This document shows positions 7,613 through 14,937 of a DNA stretch of 49,309 bases, one piece after another (position 1 is the first letter of the stretch; the number at the start of each line of letters is the position of its first letter). Made by a program: the position numbers and the translations under genes. Source of the stretch: Paludisphaera mucosa. GTDB lineage: Bacteria; Planctomycetota; Planctomycetia; Isosphaerales; Isosphaeraceae. Below the pieces are notes generated by a model, which worked only from the letters and a program-made list of their open reading frames with translations, was not told the DNA's origin and ran no database searches. The DNA is taken from the NCBI RefSeq assembly GCF_029589435.1, contig NZ_JARRAG010000007.1, positions 1 to 49,309 of the forward strand, given 5' to 3'.

Positions 7613-8113
7613 ATGGAAGATATCACCAGACGAGATGCTGTGAAGCTGGTAGCGGCCGGGACGGCTGCAGCTGGAGGATTTACCTTCGCTGGCGTTTCCA
7701 ATGCCGAAGCTCAAGAGTACAAAAAGGATGGTCAGAAGAAAGCTGAGGGACTTGGTGGTGGCTCCGCGAACACGGTGCCCGGCATCAAGCTTCCGGACAA
7801 TCTCGGTGCGGCCCTGGGTGGGAGCCCCGAGGACGCTGCGAAGACGTTCATGAGGTTGGCCACGCAGGGGATGGCCCAGGTGATGGCTGACGCGGTCGCC
7901 GGGGCCATCACCCAGGCGGTCGGCGGGAACCTCGGTGCGGGCACCCCCGACTGGGTCAAGCTCGTCAAAGGACTCATCGTCAACCTGAACTGGGAGACTC
8001 CCGGCAACACCACCATCAGCACCGTCGCGGCCTTCGCCAAACCTGGTTCAACGGGTGGCGGGCCGGCCCTCGGTGGTGGCGGGTTCGATATCGCTATTCA
8101 TGGCACGTTTTAA
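7613..8113 (+). CDS. Ala/Gly-rich small protein, paralogue 1, with Tat-like signal
   Basis: This 166-aa protein is of unknown family. Residues 1-35 resemble a twin-arginine signal (TRRDAVKLVAAGTAAAGGF, then an AEA site), suggesting export. From about residue 54 it carries the module shared with the next two genes: NTVPGIKLPDNLGAALGG, a helix (SPEDAAKTFMRLATQGMAQVM), a small-residue stretch (AVAGAITQAVGGNLGAG), then WVKLVKGLIVNLNWETPG, GGGPALGGGGF and a terminal Phe. AGGAGG lies 11 nt upstream of ATG 7613. The module is almost identical at DNA level in the next gene, so duplication was recent. The nearby cysteine peptidase hints at a processed or secreted substrate, but this is inference. Confidence 0.75.
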   Translation: MEDITRRDAVKLVAAGTAAAGGFTFAGVSNAEAQEYKKDGQKKAEGLGGGSANTVPGIKLPDNLGAALGGSPEDAAKTFMRLATQGMAQVMADAVAGAITQAVGGNLGAGTPDWVKLVKGLIVNLNWETPGNTTISTVAAFAKPGSTGGGPALGGGGFDIAIHGTF

Positions 8114-8181
8114 GACGTGTTTCGCCGGATGGCAGACCTCACTGACCAAGTGCCACGCATGACGACAAAAGGGGATCTTTA

Positions 8182-8538
8182 ATGCCCGAACAGAACACGG
8201 TGCCCGGCATCAAGCTTCCGGACAATCTCGGTGCGGCCCTGGGTGGGAGCCCCGAGGACGCTGCGAAGGCGTTCATGAGGTTGGCCACGCAGGGGATGGC
8301 CCAGGTGATGGCTGACGCGGTCGCCGGGGCCATCACCCAGGCGGTCGGCGGGAACCTCGGTGCGGGCACCCCCGACTGGGTCAAGCTCGTCAAAGGACTC
8401 ATCGTCAACCTGAACTGGGAGACTCCCGGCAACACCACCATCAGCACCGTCGCGGCCTTCGCCGAGCCTGGCTCAACGGGTGGCGGGCCGGCCCTCGGCG
8501 GTGTTGGTTTTAGCATCGGTATTCATGGCTCGTTCTGA
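8182..8538 (+). CDS. Ala/Gly-rich small protein, paralogue 2, no signal peptide
   Basis: This 118-aa protein starts MPEQNTVPGIKLPDN and equals the C-terminal module of the gene at 7613, with only a few changes (for example AKAF for AKTF). The end diverges to GGVGFSIGIHGSF. It lacks the Tat-like N-terminus. A strong AAAGGGG ribosome site precedes ATG 8182, so it is a designed start rather than a broken copy. The LGAALGG at about residues 16-22 followed by a polar helix loosely recalls a double-glycine leader, but the other leader positions fit poorly. Function unknown. Confidence 0.7.
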   Translation: MPEQNTVPGIKLPDNLGAALGGSPEDAAKAFMRLATQGMAQVMADAVAGAITQAVGGNLGAGTPDWVKLVKGLIVNLNWETPGNTTISTVAAFAEPGSTGGGPALGGVGFSIGIHGSF

Positions 8539-8736
8539 AACGAGAGTTCGCCGGACGGCAGGCCTCACTGTCCATTCTTGGGATGGAACCCTTGCCGTCC
8601 AGGCGACTACTCCCAGTACGTCGAATCCGTAGAGATTCGAAGCCGGGTAGTGCGAGCGAGCTTTAAGGCGAGAGCGGGCGTCGGACGGTCCTAATTCCGA
8701 TATTCACTCGGTCGGGCTCTTAGCCAACTACCAAAC

Positions 8737-8757
8737 CCACCGGCTCCCAACCGGTGG
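8737..8757 (+). promoter_or_regulatory. Stem-loop in the gap before paralogue 3
   Basis: CCACCGG (8737-8743) and CCGGTGG (8751-8757) pair perfectly around a 7-nt loop. It sits in the 265-bp gap between paralogues 2 and 3, about 47 bp before the next start. No T-run follows, so it is not a clear terminator. It may attenuate or stabilise the message. The rest of 8539-8803 shows no gene. Confidence 0.35.
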
Positions 8758-8803
8758 TCGTTCAGTCACCAAGAGACACGCATATCGACGGAAAGGATTC
8801 TTG

Positions 8804-9160
8804 ATGGTCGAACAGAACACGGTGCCCGGCATCAAGCTTGCGGACAATCTCGGTGCGGCCCTGGGTGGGAGCCCCGAGGACGCTGCGAAGACGTTCATGA
8901 GGTTGGTCACGCAGGGGATGGCCCAGGTGATGGCTGACGCGGTCGCCGGGGCCATCACCCAGGCGGTCGGCGGGAACCTCGGTGCGAGCACCCCCGACTG
9001 GGTCAAGCTCGTCAAAGGGCCTACTTTTGAGTTTTTCTGGGAAACCCCAGGGGACACCCCTCTTCGCAAGACTGTAGCTATCGCTAGGAGCGGTGAAGGA
9101 GTTGGTGGTCCGGCCCTCGGCGGAATTGATATTAGAACGGGTGGTTGCGGCGGGTTCTAA
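8804..9160 (+). CDS. Ala/Gly-rich small protein, paralogue 3, divergent C-terminus
   Basis: This 118-aa protein is read from ATG 8804 (MVEQNTVPGIKLADN), with GGAAAGG 8 nt upstream; an adjacent TTG at 8801 is less likely. The first two thirds match paralogues 1 and 2 nearly base for base. After VKLVKG the sequence changes abruptly to PTFEFFWETPGDTPLRKT, but keeps the landmarks WETPG, GGPALGG and a terminal Phe (GGCGGF). Thus the core is conserved and the tail varies, as in precursor or effector families with a diversified end. No signal peptide and no known domain. Confidence 0.7.
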   Translation: MVEQNTVPGIKLADNLGAALGGSPEDAAKTFMRLVTQGMAQVMADAVAGAITQAVGGNLGASTPDWVKLVKGPTFEFFWETPGDTPLRKTVAIARSGEGVGGPALGGIDIRTGGCGGF

Positions 9161-9262
9161 GAAGCTAGTCGATTTCAAGCACCCGCAGGCGAAACTCAGG
9201 TTTTCACTTCCCATACTGCTCCAGTTGAGGCGAAATCATCCTTCTGTAGTTCGAGGGAACAG

Positions 9263-9814
9263 ATGGCTTTGCAAATCGTTGAAGGAATATCAATTACTCT
9301 GGAGTCTACCACACTGGGTGGTAAAGACTTGAGTATTGAACCTAAGCTACAAGAGCAATCAGAATGGTGCTGGGCGGCGTGTCTAGACATGGTACTTGAA
9401 GCAAACGCAGACTTTAGCAAAAATCAATGCGATTTTGCGAATGCCGCGTATGAATTGACTGGTTGCTGCCTTGCTCCGTCTAGCTCGCTTTGCAATCAAC
9501 CTATTCCTGTCATCCAATTCCGACAAGAGTATGAGCGATATGGGTTTGCAGCTCAATTTTATAACGGCTCCATCTCATTCAACGCCGTCAAGCTAGAGGT
9601 CGATGCCGACCGGCCCGTTCAAGTTGGAGTTTCTTGGACAGGTGGCGGTGGCCACGCGATGCTCATCACGGGTTGGGACCAAGAGGGCACTGAACAATTT
9701 GTGTTCGTGACAAACTCGTTGGACAGAACAAAAACTCGCGTGCGATATAGTGACTTTTTGACTGTTTCGAATCAGGGGACGTGGAACTGGTCCTGGACTG
9801 GTATCAAGAGGTAA
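9263..9814 (+). CDS. Papain-like cysteine peptidase, C70 (AvrRpt2) type
   Basis: This 183-aa protein has the hallmark EQSEWCWAACLDM (catalytic Cys36, with an upstream Gln for the oxyanion hole). The catalytic His is in GGGGHAMLITGW (His131), and a C-terminal Asn/Asp follows (VTNSLD, Asn151). This spacing fits the C70/AvrRpt2 branch of clan CA. Cysteine-rich TGCCLAPSSSLC in the middle could form a disulfide. There is no signal peptide. GAGGGAAC precedes ATG 9263. Base composition is lower in GC than the flanking genes, suggesting separate origin. It lies 100 bp after paralogue 3 and 5 bp before the next gene, so a shared transcript is likely. Its substrate is unknown; the three small proteins are obvious candidates. 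Confidence 0.82.
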   Translation: MALQIVEGISITLESTTLGGKDLSIEPKLQEQSEWCWAACLDMVLEANADFSKNQCDFANAAYELTGCCLAPSSSLCNQPIPVIQFRQEYERYGFAAQFYNGSISFNAVKLEVDADRPVQVGVSWTGGGGHAMLITGWDQEGTEQFVFVTNSLDRTKTRVRYSDFLTVSNQGTWNWSWTGIKR

Positions 9815-9819
9815 ATCCC

Positions 9820-10395
9820 ATGGCAGACGCAGAGACTCTCCCTCCTAATGTCTTGAACGCCATTGCCTCTAAGCTTGGAGGTGAAATCCCCAAAGCCTTA
9901 GGAGCCAATCTTGGGCTCCTCGGCGGTGGGCCAGCGTCGTTAAAAGAAACCTTCCCAGTCTGGATGCTAGAAGCAGCAAGCATTCTTGAGCCGACCGACA
10001 ACCTTTCGCTTCTGGCCAAGAATACGGGACATTGGCACCATCAGTTAGCATCGGCAGCAGGCCCACTCGCTTACGCACGGTCAATGCCTCTGGGGGCCGA
10101 CCCACAAAGTTGGTCTATTAGACAGGTTTCTACTTCAGACCTTACAACCAAGGTAAACGATTGCATTATCTGGGTTGATGCCAACATCCCGGGCAACTGG
10201 ACCACACGACTTTTGACTATCCCTGCCTATCACGTTCACGCATTCTGGTTCATCGACCCCCTCAATCCGGCGAACCAGGAGGTCGTGGTCATCTCGTCTC
10301 CTCAAAACCACGCCCTGGTCACCAATAAAATTTATACGCCAACAGAATTGTTAAATGAATTGAGACGAAGTTCGCATATTAAAGGTCTGGCCTAA
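9820..10395 (+). CDS. Hypothetical protein paired with the C70 peptidase
   Basis: This 191-aa protein uses ATG 9820 (MADAETLPPNVLNAIASKLG), 5 nt after the peptidase stop, with AGAGG upstream. The first 40 residues contain LGANLGLLGGGP, faintly like the Gly/Ala stretches of the three small proteins. The middle is rich in His and Trp (NTGHWHHQLAS, YHVHAFWFIDP). No known domain, signal peptide or membrane segment. It could be an inhibitor, substrate or partner of the peptidase. The 276 bp after it (10396-10671) is AT-rich and shows no gene. Confidence 0.7.
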   Translation: MADAETLPPNVLNAIASKLGGEIPKALGANLGLLGGGPASLKETFPVWMLEAASILEPTDNLSLLAKNTGHWHHQLASAAGPLAYARSMPLGADPQSWSIRQVSTSDLTTKVNDCIIWVDANIPGNWTTRLLTIPAYHVHAFWFIDPLNPANQEVVVISSPQNHALVTNKIYTPTELLNELRRSSHIKGLA

Positions 10396-10671
10396 ATAGC
10401 AATTTGTCACAATATTTATTAGTGGTGGCTTATACGAAGTTTGTTCTAGTGAACGCTTCTACAAACAAGCCGTACAACCGATGCAATCTTTACCAGTAGA
10501 ACATTAAGGGCCGGTCATTCGATGATGCCCTTGACCGTCTCAGTGGAACCACCCAATGGAAGGCGAAACAATATGATTTATATTAATATGTATACATGAG
10601 CGAACGATGTTGCCATTATCGGACGTGAGATTTGAGTCCTTCTTGACCTCGTCTTTTCCCCGACTCAGCTG

Positions 10672-11631
10672 TCAAATCGCTATCCGCTCAATTTCATCGA
10701 GCGTGATTTCGTCATCGGTCCGGTCGTAGAGTTGGGTCGTCTTCGTTGAGGCGTGCCCAGCGATTTTCCGGGCCTTGTCGATGTTGCCTCCAGCCGCCAT
10801 GAACGCGGTGATTCCCGTCGCCCGGAACGAGTGGTTGCAGAGCTTGTGCGTGAGCCCGGCCTCGGCCGCCCTCCGCTTCACCATCGCCCAGGCGTCGCCC
10901 CGCCGAAGCGGCGTCGCTTTCAACTCGCCGCTCCTGCGGTTGCTCGCACGGAAGAGCGGCCCTCGCTTGTCGCCCTCGATTCTCGCGGATTGGATGTAGG
11001 CGTCGAGGTACTCCTCGGCCTTGTGGTGCACCGGCACCTCCAGACGTTTCCCGCCCTTCTCGTGAAGCCTGAGCCGCCATTTCTTCCCGTTCGCGTAGTA
11101 GTCGTCCACAGTCATCGAGAGCACCGCCGTGATTCGTGCGAACGAGTAGGTCATCACGGCGATGAGGGCCCTGTCCCTGAGTCCCAAGAGCGTTGAAGGC
11201 TCGATGCTGGTGAGAAGCGTTCGAGCGTCCTCGGCCGAGAGGTACGGCGTGAGCCCCTTCGAGACGACGTGCTTCGGGCCTCGCACGGAAGCTGCGGGGT
11301 TCACCGGGATGATTTGCCCGGTCACCATCCAGTCGAGGAGCATCTTGATGGCGGCCAGGTGCTGCTTGACGGTGGACTTCGACCTGGTGACGCCCAGCTC
11401 CTCGACGTAGGCGGCGACGGCGATGGGCTCCAGGGTTTGCAGCGTGAGCTTGCGGTCCTCGCACCACAGAAGGAACTGAGCGACGGCCTGGGCGTAGGCC
11501 GCTCGCGTGTTGGCGTTCCGAATCTGGGCGGTGAAGAACTCGACGAAGCGTCGCCCGGCCCGGTCGCCCTCGTTGACGATGAGGGCAGGGAGGGTGAATC
11601 GCGAATCCCGCCGCTGAATCTCGCCGCTCAT
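10672..11631 (-). CDS. Tyrosine recombinase/integrase, second copy
   Basis: This 319-aa recombinase is unrelated in detail to the one at 3974. A core-binding domain covers about residues 25-115, and the catalytic domain starts near 130. All signature residues are visible: R166 (FARITAV), K192 (HEKGGKRLEV), H267 and R270 (HSFRATG), H293 (GHASTKTTQ) and Y302 (LYDRT). ATG 11631 overlaps the stop of the preceding gene by 4 nt. It is the last gene of a minus-strand operon reaching back to 12964 and lies between the two dif-like sites. It could move the module or resolve plasmid multimers. Confidence 0.9.
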   Translation of the reverse strand: MSGEIQRRDSRFTLPALIVNEGDRAGRRFVEFFTAQIRNANTRAAYAQAVAQFLLWCEDRKLTLQTLEPIAVAAYVEELGVTRSKSTVKQHLAAIKMLLDWMVTGQIIPVNPAASVRGPKHVVSKGLTPYLSAEDARTLLTSIEPSTLLGLRDRALIAVMTYSFARITAVLSMTVDDYYANGKKWRLRLHEKGGKRLEVPVHHKAEEYLDAYIQSARIEGDKRGPLFRASNRRSGELKATPLRRGDAWAMVKRRAAEAGLTHKLCNHSFRATGITAFMAAGGNIDKARKIAGHASTKTTQLYDRTDDEITLDEIERIAI

Positions 11632-11975
11632 CGGCTGCCTCCTCGTAACGCGACCTTGAAGCCCCGGGCGTAGAAGCGGAACGGGTGGAAGACGGCCTGG
11701 TGGTCGTCCATGAGCACGCGGAATCCTTCGACGTAATCACGCATCCGGCGAAACTGCGTCCCCCAGGAGACGGCCTCGGGGTCGGTGGGTTCGATGTGCC
11801 TGCTCAGCTCGTCGAACGCATGGCGGGCGTCGAGAGCCTCGCAAACCCCGTCGATATCGGCCTCGGGCCAACCTTGCTCGCGGGCCTTCCTGCGGAAAGC
11901 ACCAATCAGCTGACACGCGTCGTCAGGGTCGAGGCGGCGAAAGCCTTCGAGACTCATTCCGACTCTCTGCGTCAC
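11628..11975 (-). CDS. Hypothetical protein upstream of the second integrase
   Basis: This 115-aa protein starts at GTG 11975, chosen because TAGGAGGAGC lies at ideal distance; ATG 11957 is a poorer alternative. It is soluble and mostly helical by eye, with an acidic first half (LDPDDACQLIGAF) and a basic tail (FKVALRGGSR). Its ATGA stop overlaps the integrase start. By position after a Phd-like antitoxin it could be a toxin or an integrase accessory protein, but it matches no toxin family I recognise. Confidence 0.65.
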   Translation of the reverse strand: MTQRVGMSLEGFRRLDPDDACQLIGAFRRKAREQGWPEADIDGVCEALDARHAFDELSRHIEPTDPEAVSWGTQFRRMRDYVEGFRVLMDDHQAVFHPFRFYARGFKVALRGGSR

Positions 11976-12012
11976 GCTCCTCCTAAGGGATGTTCTATGG
12001 TTCGACTCATCG

Positions 12013-12297
12013 TTAATCCCGCTCCTCCGTGAGGAAAGCTCGGAGCGAGCCCGCGGGGTCTTTGACCCTCGGTCCTTTGAGGAAGTCCTCGGGCAGCTCT
12101 TCCGTGTGCGGGGTCACCTGGCCGCTCAAGACGAGGTCCTTCATCGGGTCATCCTTCAAATCCCAGGACACCGGCGTGATGGATGCCACTCCGATTTCGC
12201 GGTCGGTGACGACGAGCGTCGTTCCGGCTTTCACCTCGGCGAGGTAGGCCGAGAGCGAGTTCTTGAGTCGGGTGATGGAGACTCGTTCCATGCTCAT
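12013..12297 (-). CDS. Phd/YefM-type antitoxin-like protein
   Basis: This 94-aa protein reads from ATG 12297 (MSMERVSITRLKNSLSAYLA). The N-terminus has the Phd/YefM pattern: a strand, then the helix TRLKNSLSAYLAEVKAGTTLVVTDREIGVASITP, typical of the dimeric DNA-binding domain (residues 9-42). The remainder is the expected flexible, acidic toxin-binding tail (PHTEELPEDFLKGP). The start overlaps the previous stop (ATGA). No recognised toxin follows; the next gene is the 115-aa unknown. It may be an orphan regulator of the integrase operon or pair with an unrecognised toxin. Confidence 0.75.
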   Translation of the reverse strand: MSMERVSITRLKNSLSAYLAEVKAGTTLVVTDREIGVASITPVSWDLKDDPMKDLVLSGQVTPHTEELPEDFLKGPRVKDPAGSLRAFLTEERD

Positions 12298-12581
12298 GGC
12301 CACCACGGCTCCTTGGCCCAGGCCAGGAACGGCTCCCGATGCGACTCGGGCCAGACGTTCAACGCCTCCATCAGCTCGAAGCGGCCGCATCCCCATTCGG
12401 TCGAGGAGTCCCACACCGCCAGGACGAAGCTCGCGGCGGCCCGCTCGCCGTGCGAGACGCCGCTGACGGCCCAGCGGTCCAGCTCGGTCGGTTCCCAGGG
12501 GGAGACGCCGGTGGCGTCCCGAAGGCAGGGGAAGCTCTTCGCCAGCTCGGTCATTCGGTCGCGTCGTCGTTCCTCGTTCAT
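12294..12581 (-). CDS. Hypothetical protein in the integrase operon
   Basis: This 95-aa protein reads MNEERRRDRMTELAKSFPCL. It is soluble, with a tryptophan-rich C-terminus (ALNVWPESHREPFLAWAKEPWWP). No domain is recognised. ATG 12581 follows a perfect TAGGAGGAGC. The ribosome site and start have been duplicated (see the 16-bp repeat at 12576-12607). It overlaps the Phd-like gene by 4 nt. Confidence 0.65.
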   Translation of the reverse strand: MNEERRRDRMTELAKSFPCLRDATGVSPWEPTELDRWAVSGVSHGERAAASFVLAVWDSSTEWGCGRFELMEALNVWPESHREPFLAWAKEPWWP

Positions 12582-12607
12582 GCTCCTCCTAGTTCATGCT
12601 CCTCCTA
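12576..12607 (-). repeat. 16-bp tandem duplication of a ribosome site and start codon
   Basis: GTTCATGCTCCTCCTA occurs twice head to tail (12576-12591, 12592-12607). On the minus strand each copy is a complete TAGGAGGAGC-ATG-AAC initiation region. The upstream copy therefore makes a two-codon reading frame, ATG-AAC-TAG, whose stop lies inside the second ribosome site. It could act as a translational decoy or coupler for the 95-aa gene. Confidence 0.75.
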
Positions 12608-12628
12608 TGGCATCCGCTCGGCATTCAC

Positions 12629-12964
12629 TCAGTGACTCGTGGGGTTCGTGCCGTAGGCCGCCTTGAATCCCCGGGGGTCCGCGGTGTCCAGATTCAAGCT
12701 GAATTGAAGACGCTCCCACAGCCATTTTGCCGCAGCGTCACTCTTCAAGGGCTCGACCCACCGCTCGTCATTGCTCGTGGGCAGATGAGGACCCGTCCAC
12801 AGCCCGCGTCGCTCGTCCCAGATTTGGACTTCGAGCCTCTTTGGGCCAGGCTCTTGCCCGACGGCGTCGATTGCCGGATTTAAGCCCCACCTGAGGGTCG
12901 GTCCATCATGTGCCTCGAACTCGGCGAGCACTCTGCCGCATTTGTCGGTCAGCTGTAGTTTCAT
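12629..12964 (-). CDS. Hypothetical protein, first gene of the second integrase operon
   Basis: This 111-aa protein reads from ATG 12964 (MKLQLTDKCGRVLAEFEAHD), preceded by GGGAGGGAC. Longer in-frame starts up to 13018 run into the dif-like palindrome and lack a ribosome site. The N-terminus looks like alternating strands; the C-terminus ends AYGTNPTSH. No family is recognised. Spacing to the next gene is 47 bp, so it may share its transcript. Confidence 0.6.
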   Translation of the reverse strand: MKLQLTDKCGRVLAEFEAHDGPTLRWGLNPAIDAVGQEPGPKRLEVQIWDERRGLWTGPHLPTSNDERWVEPLKSDAAAKWLWERLQFSLNLDTADPRGFKAAYGTNPTSH

Positions 12965-13007
12965 GTCCCTCCCTGGCTTTGAATGCACGCATGTTCTAGC
13001 ACGGTTT

Positions 13008-13039
13008 TTACCGGACATAAAGGGCGTTATGTCCGGTAA
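13008..13039. other. dif-like Xer recombination site B (perfect 13-bp inverted repeat)
   Basis: TTACCGGACATAA (13008-13020) and TTATGTCCGGTAA (13027-13039) are exact inverted copies around a 6-bp centre. The inner CATAA and TTATG with 6-bp spacing repeat the pattern of site A. It overlaps the last codons and TAA stop of the gene at 13027-13509. As a hairpin it lacks a T-run on either strand, so a simple terminator is less likely. Sites A and B bound a 5.7-kb segment. Confidence 0.5.
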
Positions 13040-13509
13040 TCGGCACGAGGGCAGTGCCCGGAAGAGAGATAGCCTTTAGTTGAGCGGAAGCCTCGCGGAC
13101 AGTTCGAGCTGAGCCGCTCGGCTCGTCCCGCAAGCCACTCCGTATTCCACGTAACGGCCTGCTCGACGGCGTATTGGGCACTTAGTCCCCAACTGCACGC
13201 CTTGTTGTAGTGGACGACGAGGTGTTCGCCGAGTTGCTGGAAGTCGCCGATGTGGAGAAGAGACATCTCGATGGCCTGGTTGGCGGCATTTAAACACTCA
13301 TTCCACTGCTCGAGAGAACGAATCTTGAGCATGGCCTCGCGACGGTGCCCGACGGCGATATCAAGCCAGCAAAACCCTTCCTTGGATTCGGCCAGACGTC
13401 GGAACCCCCGGGAAGTCCCAGTGTCCTCGGATAGCCGAGCATACGCCTCGAGCGCCCATTCCCTCGGATAAAGGTTGAAAGCGTGATCTGCCCACACTAT
13501 GAGGTCCAT
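13027..13509 (-). CDS. Hypothetical helical protein ending in dif-like site B
   Basis: This 160-aa protein reads MDLIVWADHAFNLYPREW. By eye it is largely helical, with alternating short helices (ALEAYARLSEDTG, WNECLNAANQAIEMSLLHIG) that faintly recall TPR-type repeats, but no repeat is certain. The final residues (CPRADYRT) and TAA are encoded by the inverted repeat of site B, so the C-terminus may have been set by a recombination event. ATG 13509 follows a G-rich stretch. Confidence 0.6.
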   Translation of the reverse strand: MDLIVWADHAFNLYPREWALEAYARLSEDTGTSRGFRRLAESKEGFCWLDIAVGHRREAMLKIRSLEQWNECLNAANQAIEMSLLHIGDFQQLGEHLVVHYNKACSWGLSAQYAVEQAVTWNTEWLAGRAERLSSNCPRGFRSTKGYLSSGHCPRADYRT

Positions 13510-13573
13510 CGTTGCCCCCCGCCGCTCGCAAGCGAGTTTACCCCGCCGCTCAAAATCTCCTTGCGTGGGCTAG

Positions 13574-13861
13574 GTGAGCCTCGGAAATGCCCGGGTCTCG
13601 CTGAAGCTCACTGTGGCGGACTATCTCAAGGCCATCCAGTGCGGCGGTCAAGGCTGGGTCGCGGAGATCGACGAAGGAGTCGTCGGCTTCGCCGACGTCG
13701 TAAACATCCGGGTGTTGTTTGGCCTTCCCGCTCATGAGGGACACAGCAAACGGCTTCACGAGGCGATGGTGGAGTGGCTGTGGGCCAGGGACCTCGAGCG
13801 ACTCCGGGTGACGACCGGTCCGGACACTCAAGCCGAGAGGTTTTACGGAGCGGAGGGATAA
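13574..13861 (+). pseudogene. Truncated GNAT acetyltransferase remnant
   Basis: The 95-codon frame starts around 13574 (no good ribosome site) and contains GNAT-like pieces: GWVAEIDEGVVGFAD, then LFGLPAHEGHSKRLHEAMVEW and a DTQAERFYGAEG end. In intact GNATs the segment between the VVGFA strand and the acetyl-CoA loop is longer and the loop reads R/Q-x-x-G-x-G/A; here it is shortened and degraded (HEGHSK). The frame stops right after the RFY helix where a G-W usually continues. I judge it a decayed fragment. Confidence 0.6.
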
Positions 13862-14340
13862 CTGGTCGTCGGACGGACCGACGGCGGAGGACGCTCGAGG
13901 CCCGCATGAAACGCCAGGGGGCGAGTCACGTTCGCGGCTCTGTGACATCCTGTTCCGCGAGGATCGGTAGCTCCTGCACCGCTCTTGAGGCGGTCATGAA
14001 CTCCAAAAGTCCGTTAGTCCATCCCTGTTCATGGGTGTTCCGGGCGGAGCAACCGACGAAGTCTTACGCGAGAGGTTCGGGTGCGGCAGCCCGAAGTCCT
14101 TCATCCTCGCCATTTAGCATCGCCAGGACGGAAGATAAAGGGCGGCAGGAGCGGCAGTCGGCCCGCGGGATGGGGCTTACTTGTAACACCTCAGCGTATA
14201 AACTTGTAAGAAGCAGGGAGTTTAGCTGGCACGCTCCCTCGGCACTGTTCCAAAATGAGGCCACGATGGGTCTTAACGCGACTTAACGTATTGTGGCGTG
14301 ATGGGTTGTGGTTCTCGTTGCCATGCTTGCGGTGAGCAAA
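13862..14340 (+). other. Gene-free stretch before the ECF sigma gene
   Basis: No convincing coding frame is seen on either strand. Two ACTTGTAA elements lie near 14180 and 14206. They resemble tandem or inverted operator half-sites, as the first also reads as the palindrome TTAC-TT-GTAA. This could be the regulatory region of the sigma-factor gene at 14341. The first part, up to about 13950, may be decayed sequence following the GNAT remnant. Confidence 0.35.
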
Positions 14341-14904
14341 ATGGTAAGCGAACCCGCTGGAATAGGGAACGACGAGCAGGTAGCGATCGAACGCATCTTG
14401 CGTGATGAGGGACCAAAGGTTCTGCGGACTCTCAGGCACAAGTTCGGATTGGCTTTTAACGTCCAGGATTACGAGGACATTCTCGCTCAATCTCTCTATC
14501 TACTCTGGAAATACTGGGACCGGTACGAACCTAGTAAGGGTCCATTGAGTCACTGGTTTTTCGGGATCGCCCAACGAGTAGCGATAGATCTCTTGAGAGC
14601 AACTGCATCCAATCGAGCATCCAGTCTCACGTTCATCGACCAGCCGATTCAGAAAGCTCCGGTCGAACCGAGAGCTCCCAATTCTATCGAAGAGGCTCTA
14701 CACGCCGTCTTGGAATCACTCTCGGAAACCGATCGGACGATTATTCTACGCTCTGCTTCTGCTGATGAGCAGGAATCATGGGCCGCAAAACTGGCCCCAG
14801 AGTTGTCCATGTCCGCAGGTGCAATTCGTGTTCGACGAATACGAATTCAGGAAAAAATTCGTACGGCAATGGCGGAACGGGGTTACATGACCAAAGTCAT
14901 GTAG
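14341..14904 (+). CDS. ECF-type RNA polymerase sigma factor
   Basis: This 187-aa protein is a compact sigma-70-like factor. The region-2 helix is visible in VQDYEDILAQSLYLLWKYW and SHWFFGIAQRVAIDLLRA (about residues 40-95). A linker precedes region 4, which has ALHAVLESLSETDRTIILR and LSMSAGAIRVRRIRIQEKI (about 120-180), the -35-binding helix-turn-helix. ATG 14341 has GGTGAG 6 nt upstream; GTG 14308 and ATG 14323 are alternatives. The next gene, 33 bp downstream, probably shares its transcript and may be its regulator. Confidence 0.8.
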   Translation: MVSEPAGIGNDEQVAIERILRDEGPKVLRTLRHKFGLAFNVQDYEDILAQSLYLLWKYWDRYEPSKGPLSHWFFGIAQRVAIDLLRATASNRASSLTFIDQPIQKAPVEPRAPNSIEEALHAVLESLSETDRTIILRSASADEQESWAAKLAPELSMSAGAIRVRRIRIQEKIRTAMAERGYMTKVM

Positions 14905-14937
14905 ATCGACATATCGAGCGCGAAGGAGAAGTGAACG

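Noticed and set aside
8182-8538. Classical double-glycine bacteriocin leader in the small proteins
   Set aside because: GG at about residue 22 is suggestive, but the hydrophobic positions before it do not fit the usual leader pattern and no peptidase-containing ABC transporter is encoded. It is kept only as a cleavage-site suggestion.
13008-13039. Rho-independent terminator at the perfect inverted repeat
   Set aside because: The stem is strong, but no T-run follows on either strand, and the 6-bp centre with CATAA/TTATG fits a dif-like site better.
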